Counted from the stretch's first letter, positions 1 through 8,234 are shown. The stretch is 52,440 bases of DNA from Bacteroidales bacterium (GCA_017631875.1 JAGBSL010000008.1:1-52440); one strand, 5' to 3'. Notes: generated by a model not told the origin, from the letters alone. A program made the numbers and translations.

Positions 1-486
1 GCCCTGCATCTCGATGAAGTCTCCAGCCTTGAACGGACGGAAGATCAGGATCATGATTCCGCCGGCGAAATTCTGTACAGTGCCGTTAAGTGCCAGACCG
101 ATTGCCATACCTCCACCAGCAAGAAGAGCTGCAAATGAAGTGGTCTCTACACCCAGCGTGCCGATCACTGCAATGATGAGGATGATCCAAAGTGCTATGC
201 CGACTATGCTCTGGATGAATGACTCGATAGCTGGTTCGAAATCTCGCTTGTCGAATATCCTTTTGAGGAGGTTCTTGATCTTCTTGATCAGCCATGCTCC
301 TACAAAGTAGATTGCAAGGGCTGCAAGGACCTTGAGGCCGAATGAGAGGGCCTTATCCATCAGATCTGCGAGCAGTTCTGAGGTCGGAGTTGTCGCAATT
401 TTCTCTGCTGCAGCTGCCAGTTCAGCCTGGAGGCTGTGTGAAACGGTGTCTGCGGGGGCAGCTTGAAGTAAATTAATGATCTTCAT
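1..486 (-). CDS. MscS-family mechanosensitive ion channel, N-terminal part (cut by window edge)
   Basis: The frame is open from an ATG at 486 to base 1, giving 162 residues; the C-terminal cytoplasmic vestibule lies outside the window. It has an amphipathic N-terminus, then hydrophobic segments around residues 47-67 and 90-112, and a Gly/Ala-rich pore helix (about residues 120-140, containing ALLAGGGMAIGLALNG) followed by QNFAGGIMILIFRPFKAGD. That is the classic MscS TM3 and start of the beta domain. MscS channels sit in the inner membrane and release solutes on hypo-osmotic shock. The gene reads leftward and is monocistronic on its upstream side, because the next gene (567-1529) is also minus-strand with an 80-base gap. 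No sign of damage is seen in the part present. Confidence 0.88.
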   Translation of the reverse strand, partial: MKIINLLQAAPADTVSHSLQAELAAAAEKIATTPTSELLADLMDKALSFGLKVLAALAIYFVGAWLIKKIKNLLKRIFDKRDFEPAIESFIQSIVGIALWIILIIAVIGTLGVETTSFAALLAGGGMAIGLALNGTVQNFAGGIMILIFRPFKAGDFIEMQG

Positions 487-566
487 AGTTGTTTTGTTTA
501 AACTCTTAGTTTATAGTTTATAAAACAAAATTGTTTATACTGATAACAAATGTGTTAATCGACTTT

Positions 567-1529
567 TTATGCATTTAGGAAGAGCCAGATCATGTAAGCG
601 ACCTCAATTACGATGAAAAGCAGGCCTTCTCTTCTGTCGATCCTGTCTCTCTTGATCGTATATGCACTCATCAGGAGCACAAGGCTGGCAACCATCATGA
701 CTGCAAAGTCAACCCAGGCGATCGAAGCGAGTGAAAGAGGGCTGATCAGCGCCGCACCACCGACAATGAGCAGGATGTTTGCGATGTTGGATCCGATGAC
801 GTTTCCGAGTGCCATCTGATTGCGTCCTTTTCTGGCTGCGACTATGCAGGTAGCAAGTTCTGGAAGCGATGTGCCGGCTGCCATGATCGTGATTGCTATG
901 AACTTCTCAGAGAGATTGAGATACTGTGCAATCGCTGTTGCTGAATTGACGAAGAACCTACCTCCGATGATAAGACCGCCGAGTCCTCCAAGAATCATGA
1001 GCACAGCCAGCCAGTTAGGGAAGGTCTTGGTTTCCTCGGCCTGCCCGGTCTCCTCAGCTCCGCTTCCTGAGCGGAACATCATCCAAAGATAGAACGCAAA
1101 AGCTGCAAGCATGAGTCCTCCTTCGAGTCTTGAGATCTCGTTTGCGCCTACTCCCAGTACTGAATGGAGGAGCCAAATGAGCATGAGGCCTCCTGTGACG
1201 AGGATATTAAGCGGAATGTCCTTGACTCTGTTATCTTTGGACATTGTAATAGGACTGATCAGGGTTGTTACTCCAAGAATCATGAGGATGTTGAAGATGT
1301 TCGATCCGATTACATTGCCCAAAGCAAGCTCTGACTGTCCCTGGAATGCCGCTATGAAGCTGACAACCATTTCAGGGGTGGATGTTCCAATACCCACGAT
1401 TGTGAGTCCGATGACGAATTCGCTCATTCCGGTCTTTCTGGCTATGCTTGTGGAGCCGTCTACCAGCCAGTTTGCTCCCAACAATATAAGCATCAGGCCA
1501 AGAATAAGAAGGAGTATCTGTATTGCCAT
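567..1529 (-). CDS. Calcium/sodium antiporter (CaCA family, YrbG-like)
   Basis: This 320-residue integral membrane protein has about ten hydrophobic segments arranged as two inverted halves. Each half carries the CaCA alpha-repeat signatures: GTSTPEMVVSF with GNVIGSNIFNIL in the first half, and GTSLPELATC with GNVIGSNIANILL in the second. The acidic residues in the G-T-S-x-P-E motifs bind cation in this family, which exchanges Ca2+ against Na+ (or H+) across the inner membrane. Length is normal for bacterial members. A Bacteroidota -7 box (TACCTTTG) ends 33 bases before the ATG on the minus strand, supporting the chosen start. It is divergent from the NfeD protease gene. The precise ion specificity cannot be told from sequence. 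Confidence 0.9.
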   Translation of the reverse strand: MAIQILLLILGLMLILLGANWLVDGSTSIARKTGMSEFVIGLTIVGIGTSTPEMVVSFIAAFQGQSELALGNVIGSNIFNILMILGVTTLISPITMSKDNRVKDIPLNILVTGGLMLIWLLHSVLGVGANEISRLEGGLMLAAFAFYLWMMFRSGSGAEETGQAEETKTFPNWLAVLMILGGLGGLIIGGRFFVNSATAIAQYLNLSEKFIAITIMAAGTSLPELATCIVAARKGRNQMALGNVIGSNIANILLIVGGAALISPLSLASIAWVDFAVMMVASLVLLMSAYTIKRDRIDRREGLLFIVIEVAYMIWLFLNA

Positions 1530-1561
1530 TTTGTATGTGTTTATGTGTAAAACAATCTAGG

Positions 1562-1569
1562 CAAAGGTA
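1562..1569 (-). promoter_or_regulatory. Promoter -7 box of the antiporter gene
   Basis: The minus strand reads TACCTTTG, an exact match to the Bacteroidota -7 consensus TAnnTTTG, about 33 bases before the start codon at 1529. No convincing -33 TTTG is visible. Confidence 0.5.
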
Positions 1570-1589
1570 CGAAAAATTGCTTAAATGCT

Positions 1590-1597
1590 TATATTTG
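1590..1597 (+). promoter_or_regulatory. Promoter -7 box of the NfeD-type gene
   Basis: TATATTTG matches TAnnTTTG exactly and lies 20 bases before the ATG at 1618. It overlaps the upstream in-frame ATG at 1585, so transcription should start after that codon. This decides for the 1618 start. Confidence 0.6.
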
Positions 1598-1617
1598 TGA
1601 TATATATTATAGGTACC

Positions 1618-2940
1618 ATGAAAAGATTTACTGCAATATTCATCTTGATCTGTGTCGCACTTTGTGCATACGGAAGCGATTCGTTAAAGGTCTTTTATCG
1701 CATCAGGCTTGACAGGGATATAGATAAATCAGCCCAAAGGGTACTCGTAGAAGGTCTTGACAGGGCATCGAAGGCCCAAGCGGACTATATTCTGCTGGAT
1801 CTTGACACATATGGCGGTGCCGTGGATGCCGCAGACAGCATACGGTCAGCGATTCTGCGATGCGAGACGCCGGTATTGGCCTATGTGAACATGCAGGCGG
1901 CCTCAGCCGGTGCCTTGATAAGCATCGCATGTGATTCCATATACATGAAGACGGGCAGTTCGATAGGAGCAGCGACGGTTGTGGACCAGAGCGGAAATGT
2001 CATGCCGGACAAGTACCAGTCATTCATGCGTGGAATGATGCGCTCTACAGCCCAGGCGACAGGAAGAGACCCGCAGATTGCGGAGTCCATGGTTGATACT
2101 GCCAACGTGCTGAGTCTGACTCCGCAGGAGGCTGTGAAGGTCGGATACTGCGAAGGAATATATGAGAGTGAAGTTGAAGTTGTAGAGGCAGTAGCTGGAG
2201 ATAATGAGTTTGTTATCAAGAATATGGAGGATGACTTGACTTGGCTAGACAGGCTCATAGATCTGCTCCTTAATCCGCTTCTTCAGTCCATCTTCATGAT
2301 GATGATAATCGGAGGAATCTTTGTGGAGATACGCACTCCTGGCATAGGCCTTCCTCTTGTAACAGCTATAGTGGGTGCTTTGCTGTATTTTGCACCGGGT
2401 TATGTGGGAAATCTCGTGGAGCACTGGGAGATTCTCCTTTTCGTTATCGGCCTTATATTAATAGGTATAGAGATATTTGTCCTGCCGGGATTCGGTGTGT
2501 GCGGAATATCGGGTATCGTTTGTGTCGTTATAGCTCTCGCATTCTCGATGGTAGACAATATCGAACTTTATAGATGGGATGGAACACTGAACCTCAGGCC
2601 TCTTATCAAGCCGGTCGGACTGGTGGTCTTTTCTGCGACTGCTGCGATATTCGGATCTGTATGGCTTGTACGTAAGCTATACGCAACAAGGTCATTCGAC
2701 AGCATAGCGCTCCGTCAGGAGATGAAGGCGGAAGAAGGTTTCGTGGGTGTGGTATCCGGTATGGAATCTCTTATAGGTGAGGAAGTTACGGTCTTTACAG
2801 ACATGAGGCCATCGGGTAAGGTACAGACTGCTGATGGCAAGATTATAGAAGCTACCTTGAAGTTCGGAGGTTTTGCTTCCAAGGGACAGAAACTCAAGGT
2901 TTTGTCTGCAGAACAGGGTAGAGTATATTGTGACAAATAA
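1618..2940 (+). CDS. NfeD-family membrane-bound ClpP-class serine protease
   Basis: The protein has 440 residues from the ATG at 1618, which opens a normal signal peptide (MKRFTAIFILICVALCAYG). An upstream in-frame ATG at 1585 overlaps the promoter and is rejected. The N-terminal domain is a ClpP/SppA-like periplasmic protease: DLDTYGGAVDAADSI, then the nucleophile region AASAGALIS and a downstream PDKYQSF lysine, consistent with the Ser-Lys dyad of NfeD1b proteases. After it come several membrane segments (roughly residues 222-320) with the glycine-rich NfeD pattern GIEIFVLPGFGVCGISG, a further TM, and a C-terminal OB-like domain ending GQKLKVLSAEQGRVYCDK. Such proteins are linked to membrane protein quality control, often with a stomatin partner; no stomatin gene is adjacent here. 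It is convergent with the rRNA methyltransferase. Confidence 0.88.
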   Translation: MKRFTAIFILICVALCAYGSDSLKVFYRIRLDRDIDKSAQRVLVEGLDRASKAQADYILLDLDTYGGAVDAADSIRSAILRCETPVLAYVNMQAASAGALISIACDSIYMKTGSSIGAATVVDQSGNVMPDKYQSFMRGMMRSTAQATGRDPQIAESMVDTANVLSLTPQEAVKVGYCEGIYESEVEVVEAVAGDNEFVIKNMEDDLTWLDRLIDLLLNPLLQSIFMMMIIGGIFVEIRTPGIGLPLVTAIVGALLYFAPGYVGNLVEHWEILLFVIGLILIGIEIFVLPGFGVCGISGIVCVVIALAFSMVDNIELYRWDGTLNLRPLIKPVGLVVFSATAAIFGSVWLVRKLYATRSFDSIALRQEMKAEEGFVGVVSGMESLIGEEVTVFTDMRPSGKVQTADGKIIEATLKFGGFASKGQKLKVLSAEQGRVYCDK

Positions 2941-2954
2941 TTAATATCAGATTA

Positions 2955-3047
2955 AAAGAAGCCTGTCGGCTTTCTGAGATCCTTCCCACTTCGTGGGCCC
3001 CTTCCCTTTTCGGGAGCCAATGTCTCAGAAAGCCGACAGGCTTCTTT
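2955..3047. terminator. Bidirectional terminator built from a 25-bp perfect inverted repeat with two nested hairpins
   Basis: Bases 2955-2979 (starting AAAGAAGCCTGTCGGC) are the exact reverse complement of 3023-3047. The 43-base interior is not random: CCCAC/GTGGG (2985-2989 with 2993-2997) and CCC/GGG (3004-3006 with 3012-3014) form two small hairpins. It lies between two convergent genes, with A-runs on the left edge and T-runs on the right, so it can end transcription in both directions. Confidence 0.75.
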
Positions 3048-3062
3048 ATAAGAATCACAAAT

Positions 3063-4469
3063 TTATTTGCGTTTTAACGCTACAACGTTTTCGACATGGT
3101 GAGTGTGCGGGAACATGTCCACCGGCTTTACTGCCGTGATCACATAGTCCTGACAGAGGATCTCCAGATCCCTGGCCTGTGATGCAGGGTTGCAGCTTAC
3201 GTAGACCATTCTGTCCGGTGCCGCATTGAGGATCACCTTTGCCACGTCAGGATGGATACCTGCTCTTGGCGGGTCAAGGATGATGACATCCGGACGGCCG
3301 TGCTCCTGTACGAAGGCGTCTGTGAGGATATCCTTCATGTCTCCGGCGTAGAAGTCGCAGTTTGTGATGCCGTTGTTCTCTGCATTGATCTTTGCATCCT
3401 CGATAGCCTCTGGAACATACTCGATACCGATGACTTTAGATGCCTGGCGGGATACGAACTGAGCGATAGTTCCCGTACCTGTGTAAAGGTCGTAAACTAC
3501 CTCAGAACCAGTAAGTTCTGCGAATTCGCGTGTAACACTGTAAAGCTTGTAAGCCTGCTTTGTGTTGGTCTGGTAGAAGGATTTCGGTCCGATCTTGAAC
3601 TTGAGACCCTCCATGTACTCATAGATAGCGTCTTCACCTTTATATAATATGCATTCCTGATCGGAGATCGAGTCGTTAGCCTTGCCGTTGATTACATAAT
3701 AGAGTGATGTGATCTGTGGGAACTCGGCAGCTATTGCGTCCAGTAGGGCAGTGCGTGCCTCCACATCTTCGTGGTAGAAGCACATGATGAGCATCACGTT
3801 ACCTTCCTGAGTCGTGCGTACGATCATATTCCTGAGGAAACCCTCGTGCTCACGGATGTTGAAAAAGGTGAGACCTTTTTCAAGGGCGTAACTCTTTATG
3901 AATAAGCGGATTGCGTTAGAAGGTTCAGGCTGAAGCCAGCAATGCTTGACATCAAGAACCTTATCGAAGAAGCGGCCGACATGGAATCCGAGACCGTATT
4001 TCTCCTGCTCTGAGAGTGCTTCAGCATTCTCGTCATCGAAGATCCAGCGACGCTGTGAGAAGGTGAATTCCAGCTTGTTACGGTAATATGTAGTCTCGTC
4101 AGAACCCACGATAGGGGAGATTTCAGGCACCTCAAGATGTCCGATACGCACCAGCTGATCGTAAACCTGCTGCTGCTTTGCCTGCAGCTGCATATCGTAT
4201 GGCAACGGCTGCCATTTGCAGCCTCCACATATGCCGAAATGCTTGCAGAATGGCTCCAGACGATGTTCAGACGGCTTCACCATGCGGAGTATGAAGCCTT
4301 CCATGTAATTTTTCTTTTTCTTTGTGACCTTAACGTCCACGACGTCGCCCGGAACTGCAAACTGTACGAACAGCACAGCGCCGTCGATCTTCGCAAGCGC
4401 CTTGCCTTCGGCAGCGACAGCTTCGATCACGACGTTCTCTAAGATAATATCCTGTTTCTTTCTTGCCAT
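3063..4469 (-). CDS. rlmD: 23S rRNA (uracil-5-)-methyltransferase, RlmD/TrmA family
   Basis: The protein has 468 residues from the ATG at 4469 (MARKKQDIILENVVIEA). A longer frame reaches 4529, but its extra codons run through the promoter and leader, so it is rejected. An N-terminal TRAM domain (about residues 8-65) is followed by a probable 4Fe-4S cluster motif, CKHFGICGGCKW, and a Rossmann methyltransferase domain with YDLYTGTGTIAQF (SAM binding), ILDPPRAG and VYVSCNPAS, whose cysteine is the catalytic nucleophile. It ends with HHVENVVALKR, the TrmA family C-terminus with the catalytic glutamate. The product methylates a uridine of 23S rRNA; which position cannot be resolved from sequence. 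Its 5' side borders the mobile element, whose left end is about 160 bases upstream, and the gene itself looks intact. Confidence 0.92.
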   Translation of the reverse strand: MARKKQDIILENVVIEAVAAEGKALAKIDGAVLFVQFAVPGDVVDVKVTKKKKNYMEGFILRMVKPSEHRLEPFCKHFGICGGCKWQPLPYDMQLQAKQQQVYDQLVRIGHLEVPEISPIVGSDETTYYRNKLEFTFSQRRWIFDDENAEALSEQEKYGLGFHVGRFFDKVLDVKHCWLQPEPSNAIRLFIKSYALEKGLTFFNIREHEGFLRNMIVRTTQEGNVMLIMCFYHEDVEARTALLDAIAAEFPQITSLYYVINGKANDSISDQECILYKGEDAIYEYMEGLKFKIGPKSFYQTNTKQAYKLYSVTREFAELTGSEVVYDLYTGTGTIAQFVSRQASKVIGIEYVPEAIEDAKINAENNGITNCDFYAGDMKDILTDAFVQEHGRPDVIILDPPRAGIHPDVAKVILNAAPDRMVYVSCNPASQARDLEILCQDYVITAVKPVDMFPHTHHVENVVALKRK

Positions 4470-4482
4470 TTTGAAATAATTT

Positions 4483-4525
4483 AGCCGTTTGAAATCGCAC
4501 TGATATTCAAACGGCTGCAAAAATA
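4483..4525 (-). promoter_or_regulatory. Promoter and leader hairpin of the rRNA methyltransferase
   Basis: The minus strand carries TATTTTTG (4525 to 4518), an exact TAnnTTTG -7 box. Immediately downstream an 11-bp perfect inverted repeat, AGCCGTTTGAA (4483-4493) with TTCAAACGGCT (4506-4516), spans the likely transcription start and the 5' leader. It could be a leader stem-loop or an operator. Confidence 0.5.
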
Positions 4526-4615
4526 TCAAATTCTCACGACATTATGAAACTTTGACCAATCTAATAGCTTCAGGGAAGTGTTTTATATATGCAAGTTAAC
4601 ATAATATAAACAGGA

Positions 4616-4662
4616 AGGTTCTTATTTTGATTATTATAGGAACCTGATTTAAATAGGAACTT
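4616..4662 (+). repeat. Left end of the RIT element: inverted repeat with repeated recombinase-arm motif
   Basis: Bases 4630-4662 are the inverted partner of 12334-12366, with 30 of 33 positions identical. Within it a 10-base motif occurs twice at a 17-base step: ATAGGAACCT (4636-4645) and ATAGGAACTT (4653-4662). A third copy, in inverted orientation and just outside, is AGGTTCTTAT (4616-4625). It makes a core-site-like pair with 4636-4645 around a 10-base spacer (4626-4635). This is how a tyrosine recombinase crossover site looks. A further inverted copy (AAGTTCTCAT) lies inside at 4764-4773. Confidence 0.75.
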
Positions 4663-4923
4663 GTGCTTAGTTATCAACGACTTATATTAGATCTTCATCG
4701 TAATCTTAACGCTGATTATCAATTTTTTAAATAAACGACGTTTCAACACAATCACGATACAAAAAGTTCTCATTTCTTTTTCAATTTATAGTTAATAGTA
4801 AACCTTGTTTATCTCTTTTTTCAGTGTCTCCCCTTCTTGAAAAATCGGTTATACAATTTACATTATGTTAACGTGCTCCTGTAGAAATGTTAACCTACGT
4901 GATTTTAAGTGGTTGATATTGCG
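4663..4923. other. Non-coding subterminal region of the RIT element, left side
   Basis: No gene is seen here. It is strongly AT-rich and holds an inward copy of the end motif (AAGTTCTCAT, 4764-4773). It also holds two direct copies of ATGTTAAC at 4865-4872 and 4887-4894, 22 bases apart and so about two helical turns. Both are candidates for recombinase or accessory-protein binding. Confidence 0.45.
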
Positions 4924-5943
4924 TTATTTAATTAAATATTCAAGTTTTGTCTTGTCCTTCCATTTTGCAGATACATTACTTAATGATGTAGACTCAATCT
5001 GACTGATTGCTTTCTCTGTCATCTTTGGAGTTATACCTATGTATTTCATTGTTGTCGCAACGCTCTTATGGCCCAAAATCTTGCTTACATTGAATACATT
5101 GATTCCATCATCAATTAAATGTGTCGCCATGCTATGCCTGAATTGGTGACTGTGAACGTGACTTGGAAAATCACTGTGCTTCTGTTTTAGTTGTGCAACA
5201 TATATATCTAGTTGCTTATTTACGCTTCTCGTGCTACATTTTTCATATTTGCCTTTACACTTAGAATAGAACAAGTAAGCATTCTGATCAGGATTGGTTC
5301 CGTGAAATCTGTAGATATATTCTCTTAGCATCTTGATTTCATGCTTGTATAACATAGGTTTGCGGTGTCGTTTACCTTTACCAATAACATGAATGTATGG
5401 TTTATGCTCTTGAAGATGTACATCGCTTAGTTTTAATGAAAGGACTTCACTAATACGAGTTGCAGTTGAATATAGCAATGATAATAGCACAGTATATTTT
5501 ACACCTGTTTCAGTAGAGGTTCCTGGAGCATGCAGCAAATATTTCATTGCATCTTTTGTTAGAGGCTCTACAATATTTTCAGTAATAGCTACTTTATACC
5601 TATCTACTTGACGTGCATTCATATAGTATATTCTGTACTGAGATTCCTTAGCTATGAACTTCAGGAACGATGTTATTTGACTTAATCGCAAATTACATGT
5701 TTGAGGACTGTTGTTCTTAGAATATCTTAACCATTCCATAAATCCTGCTAGATTTTCATAGGTAAAGAACTCAATCCCAAATGTTGAGATCGTTTCTTTC
5801 TTTACAGTGCGCGCATACTCAAGCAATGCATTCATTGAAACCTCATAACTAATTATCGTACAATCGCTCCTCGTGTTTGAGGCGTTTGCTATGAACTTTT
5901 TGAATTCTTCAGCAAACCGACGGGCATTATTACTTATTTTCAT
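4924..5943 (-). CDS. ritC: Tyrosine recombinase, third gene of the RIT trio
   Basis: This 339-residue tyrosine site-specific recombinase has an N-terminal SAM-like core-binding domain (about residues 1-120) and a C-terminal catalytic domain. All catalytic residues are visible: R163 in STATRISEVLSL, K189 in GKGKRHRK, H266-x-x-R269 in HQFRH, H292 in LGHKSVATT and the nucleophile Y301. Its ATG overlaps the stop of the preceding recombinase by four bases (5940-5943), implying translational coupling. It is the promoter-distal member of the trio and closest to the left inverted repeat. In RIT elements all three recombinases are thought to act together; the role of each is not settled. Confidence 0.9.
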   Translation of the reverse strand: MKISNNARRFAEEFKKFIANASNTRSDCTIISYEVSMNALLEYARTVKKETISTFGIEFFTYENLAGFMEWLRYSKNNSPQTCNLRLSQITSFLKFIAKESQYRIYYMNARQVDRYKVAITENIVEPLTKDAMKYLLHAPGTSTETGVKYTVLLSLLYSTATRISEVLSLKLSDVHLQEHKPYIHVIGKGKRHRKPMLYKHEIKMLREYIYRFHGTNPDQNAYLFYSKCKGKYEKCSTRSVNKQLDIYVAQLKQKHSDFPSHVHSHQFRHSMATHLIDDGINVFNVSKILGHKSVATTMKYIGITPKMTEKAISQIESTSLSNVSAKWKDKTKLEYLIK

Positions 5944-6911
5944 ATGATCTCAGGTAATAGGTCACATATTGATTCACCCTCTACTTCTTCTAGCATGTCA
6001 GCTAGCTGTGGAACTAGATGAAAATAGTATAAAGTAGATTCTGGACGTTGGTGTCCCATGCTTTTGCATAATGCTAAAAGATTCATGTCAAAATCATACC
6101 CGTTATGCTTCCATGAAAGTATATTCTGAACTGCGTAATTATGTCTAAATGAATAGACTACAACATTTCTATCAGAAGTTTTCTTGTTGTATTTATACCA
6201 ACATTTATTGAATATGGTTCTTAAGTAATAAGAATCGCGATACTGATCTCTGGTATTAGGAAAGAATACTGTTCTTCCAGGCATTTCCTTACACATCAGG
6301 TCGTCATATTGTTTCAACATCCTGGTCGTACTTTCATGCAGTGCAATTATACGTTCATGATATCCCTTCGCTTTTCTTATATATATGACTTGGCGTTCAA
6401 AATCAATATCCTTGCAGTCAAGCCATCTAGCTTCATTTGGCCTCATGCCCGTACTATATATAAGTCGAAATATTACAGGAGCAATAAGGCATTTGAGTTT
6501 TGATTGGAAACGTGGATATGGCATGTGGCAGTTTTCTTTATATTCTATTTCATCAACAGCCTTAAAAAAGTTCTTAATCTCTTCATTATTGAAGAGAATA
6601 GGTTCTTCATTATTTTCAAGTTCTCCGTGAAGAGTATAATCAAAAGGCCCCTCTCCCCTCCCATTCATATACCTAAGAAATGCGTTCACTGCCAGCGTTC
6701 TAGATGCATGTGAAATATTCTTTTCTGTTATCCTTTTTGCACACCAGGTATCTATCATACTCTGGTCTAGATATTTTGTTTCAGGATAAGTCCTGTCACA
6801 CCAATTGAGAAAACAACGAACAAAATCATTTGCCGGTTTCTTATATTTAAATGATGTCCTATAATCCATATAGTCATCATACCATTCATCTCGTGTCTTA
6901 GTGATTTTCAT
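5940..6911 (-). CDS. ritB: Tyrosine recombinase, second gene of the RIT trio
   Basis: This 323-residue tyrosine recombinase has R157 in STGMRPNEARWL, a candidate catalytic lysine around residues 180-182 (RKAKGYHER), R256 within YSFRHNYA, H287 in MGHQRPEST and the nucleophile Y296, nine residues after H287 as in the other two members. The usual first histidine of the HxxR motif is Tyr here (Y253). The start overlaps the end of the upstream recombinase by 14 bases (6898-6911) and the stop overlaps the next by four. Low GC, like its neighbours. The middle recombinase of a RIT trio is a distinct subfamily from the flanking two, which fits the divergent catalytic motif. Confidence 0.88.
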   Translation of the reverse strand: MKITKTRDEWYDDYMDYRTSFKYKKPANDFVRCFLNWCDRTYPETKYLDQSMIDTWCAKRITEKNISHASRTLAVNAFLRYMNGRGEGPFDYTLHGELENNEEPILFNNEEIKNFFKAVDEIEYKENCHMPYPRFQSKLKCLIAPVIFRLIYSTGMRPNEARWLDCKDIDFERQVIYIRKAKGYHERIIALHESTTRMLKQYDDLMCKEMPGRTVFFPNTRDQYRDSYYLRTIFNKCWYKYNKKTSDRNVVVYSFRHNYAVQNILSWKHNGYDFDMNLLALCKSMGHQRPESTLYYFHLVPQLADMLEEVEGESICDLLPEII

Positions 6912-8175
6912 GACTATAAAGTTTATGGGTTATGGGGAACGCCTCTATGCTTATAGCACATTCTCTCAGCTTTTCTATATTAGAGGATAGATACTGGAGA
7001 GTCGTTTGAGGAGAGTCATGCCCAAGTACAGTAGATACAATAGACAAGTCGCTTCCATTCTTAATCATAGTATCTGCGAAGCTATGCCTCAAAAGATGTG
7101 TACCTTGTCTTGCATTCTGTCTAATACCAGCAACGTTATATGCATTATTTACTACGTTCGCAATTTTACATCTAGAGTAACTCCCTTTCAATTTCTTTTT
7201 GGTCAAGAAGATATATGGCTGGTCTGAGTCAGGGCGTTCTTCTTGCACATACTCCAAAAGTGCATTCCCGACAACTGGTCTAAGTGGTATAATTTGGGGC
7301 TTGCGGGTCTTTGTCTGTTTGAAGGAGATATGATCCTTATTCCATTTGATGTCTTCCAATAAAAGATTGTAAACATCTACTTGTCTCATACCTGTATATA
7401 GTAATAATATGCAAATGGCTTTGTCTCGCTTCGAGAGTGGACAGTTTTCGTCCAGAAGAAAATCTTCAAATTTATTCCTCTCCCCTTCTGACATAGGTTC
7501 ATAGACATATCTAATGACTCTTTCCATCGGAAAATAGGAACTTATAATGACTAATTCCTTATTTTGAGTGAATTCCCCGTGCCGTCTGATAAAAAGACCT
7601 ATTCGATAAGGAAGTTCAGGCTTGCAATCGTTATATCTCATATAATTTCTGACATGATCCTCCTGTATGTCATAGATGTTCTTTGCTCCTAACTTTTGTA
7701 AGTATACAAAGAATGATGCACAACTAGATGCTTCTACGCTTATGGTAAGATCTCTTACATGCATGCTCTTGGCAGTTCTCATACAGTCGTCCAAAAGGTT
7801 CCTAAATCTATCATTAAGCTCGTAATATGCTGAAAAATAGATCTTTCTATTCATTGGAAGCATGTCGTAATAATCGTATAGGAGAAGCGATCTTAACTGA
7901 AAGTTAAGCAACGGATAGTCTTTGACTATCTCATTATATTGATCGATATTCCTTGCAGCTCTTCTCTTGTAGACCAAACTATATGCACTGATCATCCTAT
8001 CGATTTCCTTTGTGCTATACCCTTTGTCTTTAATGTACTTGAGCAATCTCTCCCATTTCTTGTCCAATGGGATACTAGATACTTCCGCTTCAGGATCTTT
8101 GAGAACATAATCCCCATTCCTGATCAAAAGCCTACCTTCCGGTACATCCGGATTGATTTTGTCGATGAATGCCAT
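6898..8175 (-). CDS. ritA: Tyrosine recombinase, first gene of the RIT trio
   Basis: This 425-residue tyrosine recombinase is the longest of the three, with an extended N-terminal region of about 220 residues before the catalytic domain. Catalytic residues are R264 in YTGMRQVDVYNLL, K289 in KQTKTRKPQ, H360-x-x-R363 in HLLRHSFADT, H386 in LGHDSPQTT and Y395. It is the first gene of the recombinase operon. Its ATG at 8175 lies only about 22 bases beyond a minus-strand terminator (8198-8234), so little room exists for a separate promoter. Expression may depend on read-through from the toxin-antitoxin promoter, or on a weak promoter not recognised here. Confidence 0.9.
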   Translation of the reverse strand: MAFIDKINPDVPEGRLLIRNGDYVLKDPEAEVSSIPLDKKWERLLKYIKDKGYSTKEIDRMISAYSLVYKRRAARNIDQYNEIVKDYPLLNFQLRSLLLYDYYDMLPMNRKIYFSAYYELNDRFRNLLDDCMRTAKSMHVRDLTISVEASSCASFFVYLQKLGAKNIYDIQEDHVRNYMRYNDCKPELPYRIGLFIRRHGEFTQNKELVIISSYFPMERVIRYVYEPMSEGERNKFEDFLLDENCPLSKRDKAICILLLYTGMRQVDVYNLLLEDIKWNKDHISFKQTKTRKPQIIPLRPVVGNALLEYVQEERPDSDQPYIFLTKKKLKGSYSRCKIANVVNNAYNVAGIRQNARQGTHLLRHSFADTMIKNGSDLSIVSTVLGHDSPQTTLQYLSSNIEKLRECAISIEAFPITHKLYSHENH

Positions 8176-8197
8176 AAATGATTAGTATTAAGTGATT

Positions 8198-8234
8198 AAA
8201 AAAGGCCCCACATCACAACAGTGATGCGAGGCCT
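8198..8234 (-). terminator. Strand-specific terminator after the toxin-antitoxin pair
   Basis: Arms 8203-8216 and 8221-8234 pair around a 4-base loop. As minus-strand RNA all 14 pairs form, two of them as G-U wobbles, and a run of six U follows. As plus-strand RNA the same two positions are A-C mismatches. The element is therefore built to work on the minus strand, insulating the recombinases from the toxin-antitoxin transcript. Confidence 0.75.

Noticed and set aside
4587..4593. ATATGCA occurs near both element ends (4587-4593 and 12365-12371), resembling a target-site duplication.
   Set aside because: The left copy lies over 40 bases outside the inverted repeat while the right copy overlaps its edge, so they do not bracket the element symmetrically; short AT-rich matches are expected by chance.
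4924..8175. XerC/XerD, integron integrase or conjugative-transposon integrase as explanation for the recombinases.
   Set aside because: Three overlapping genes in one direction with shared end repeats fit a RIT trio; no attC array, excisionase or conjugation genes are present.
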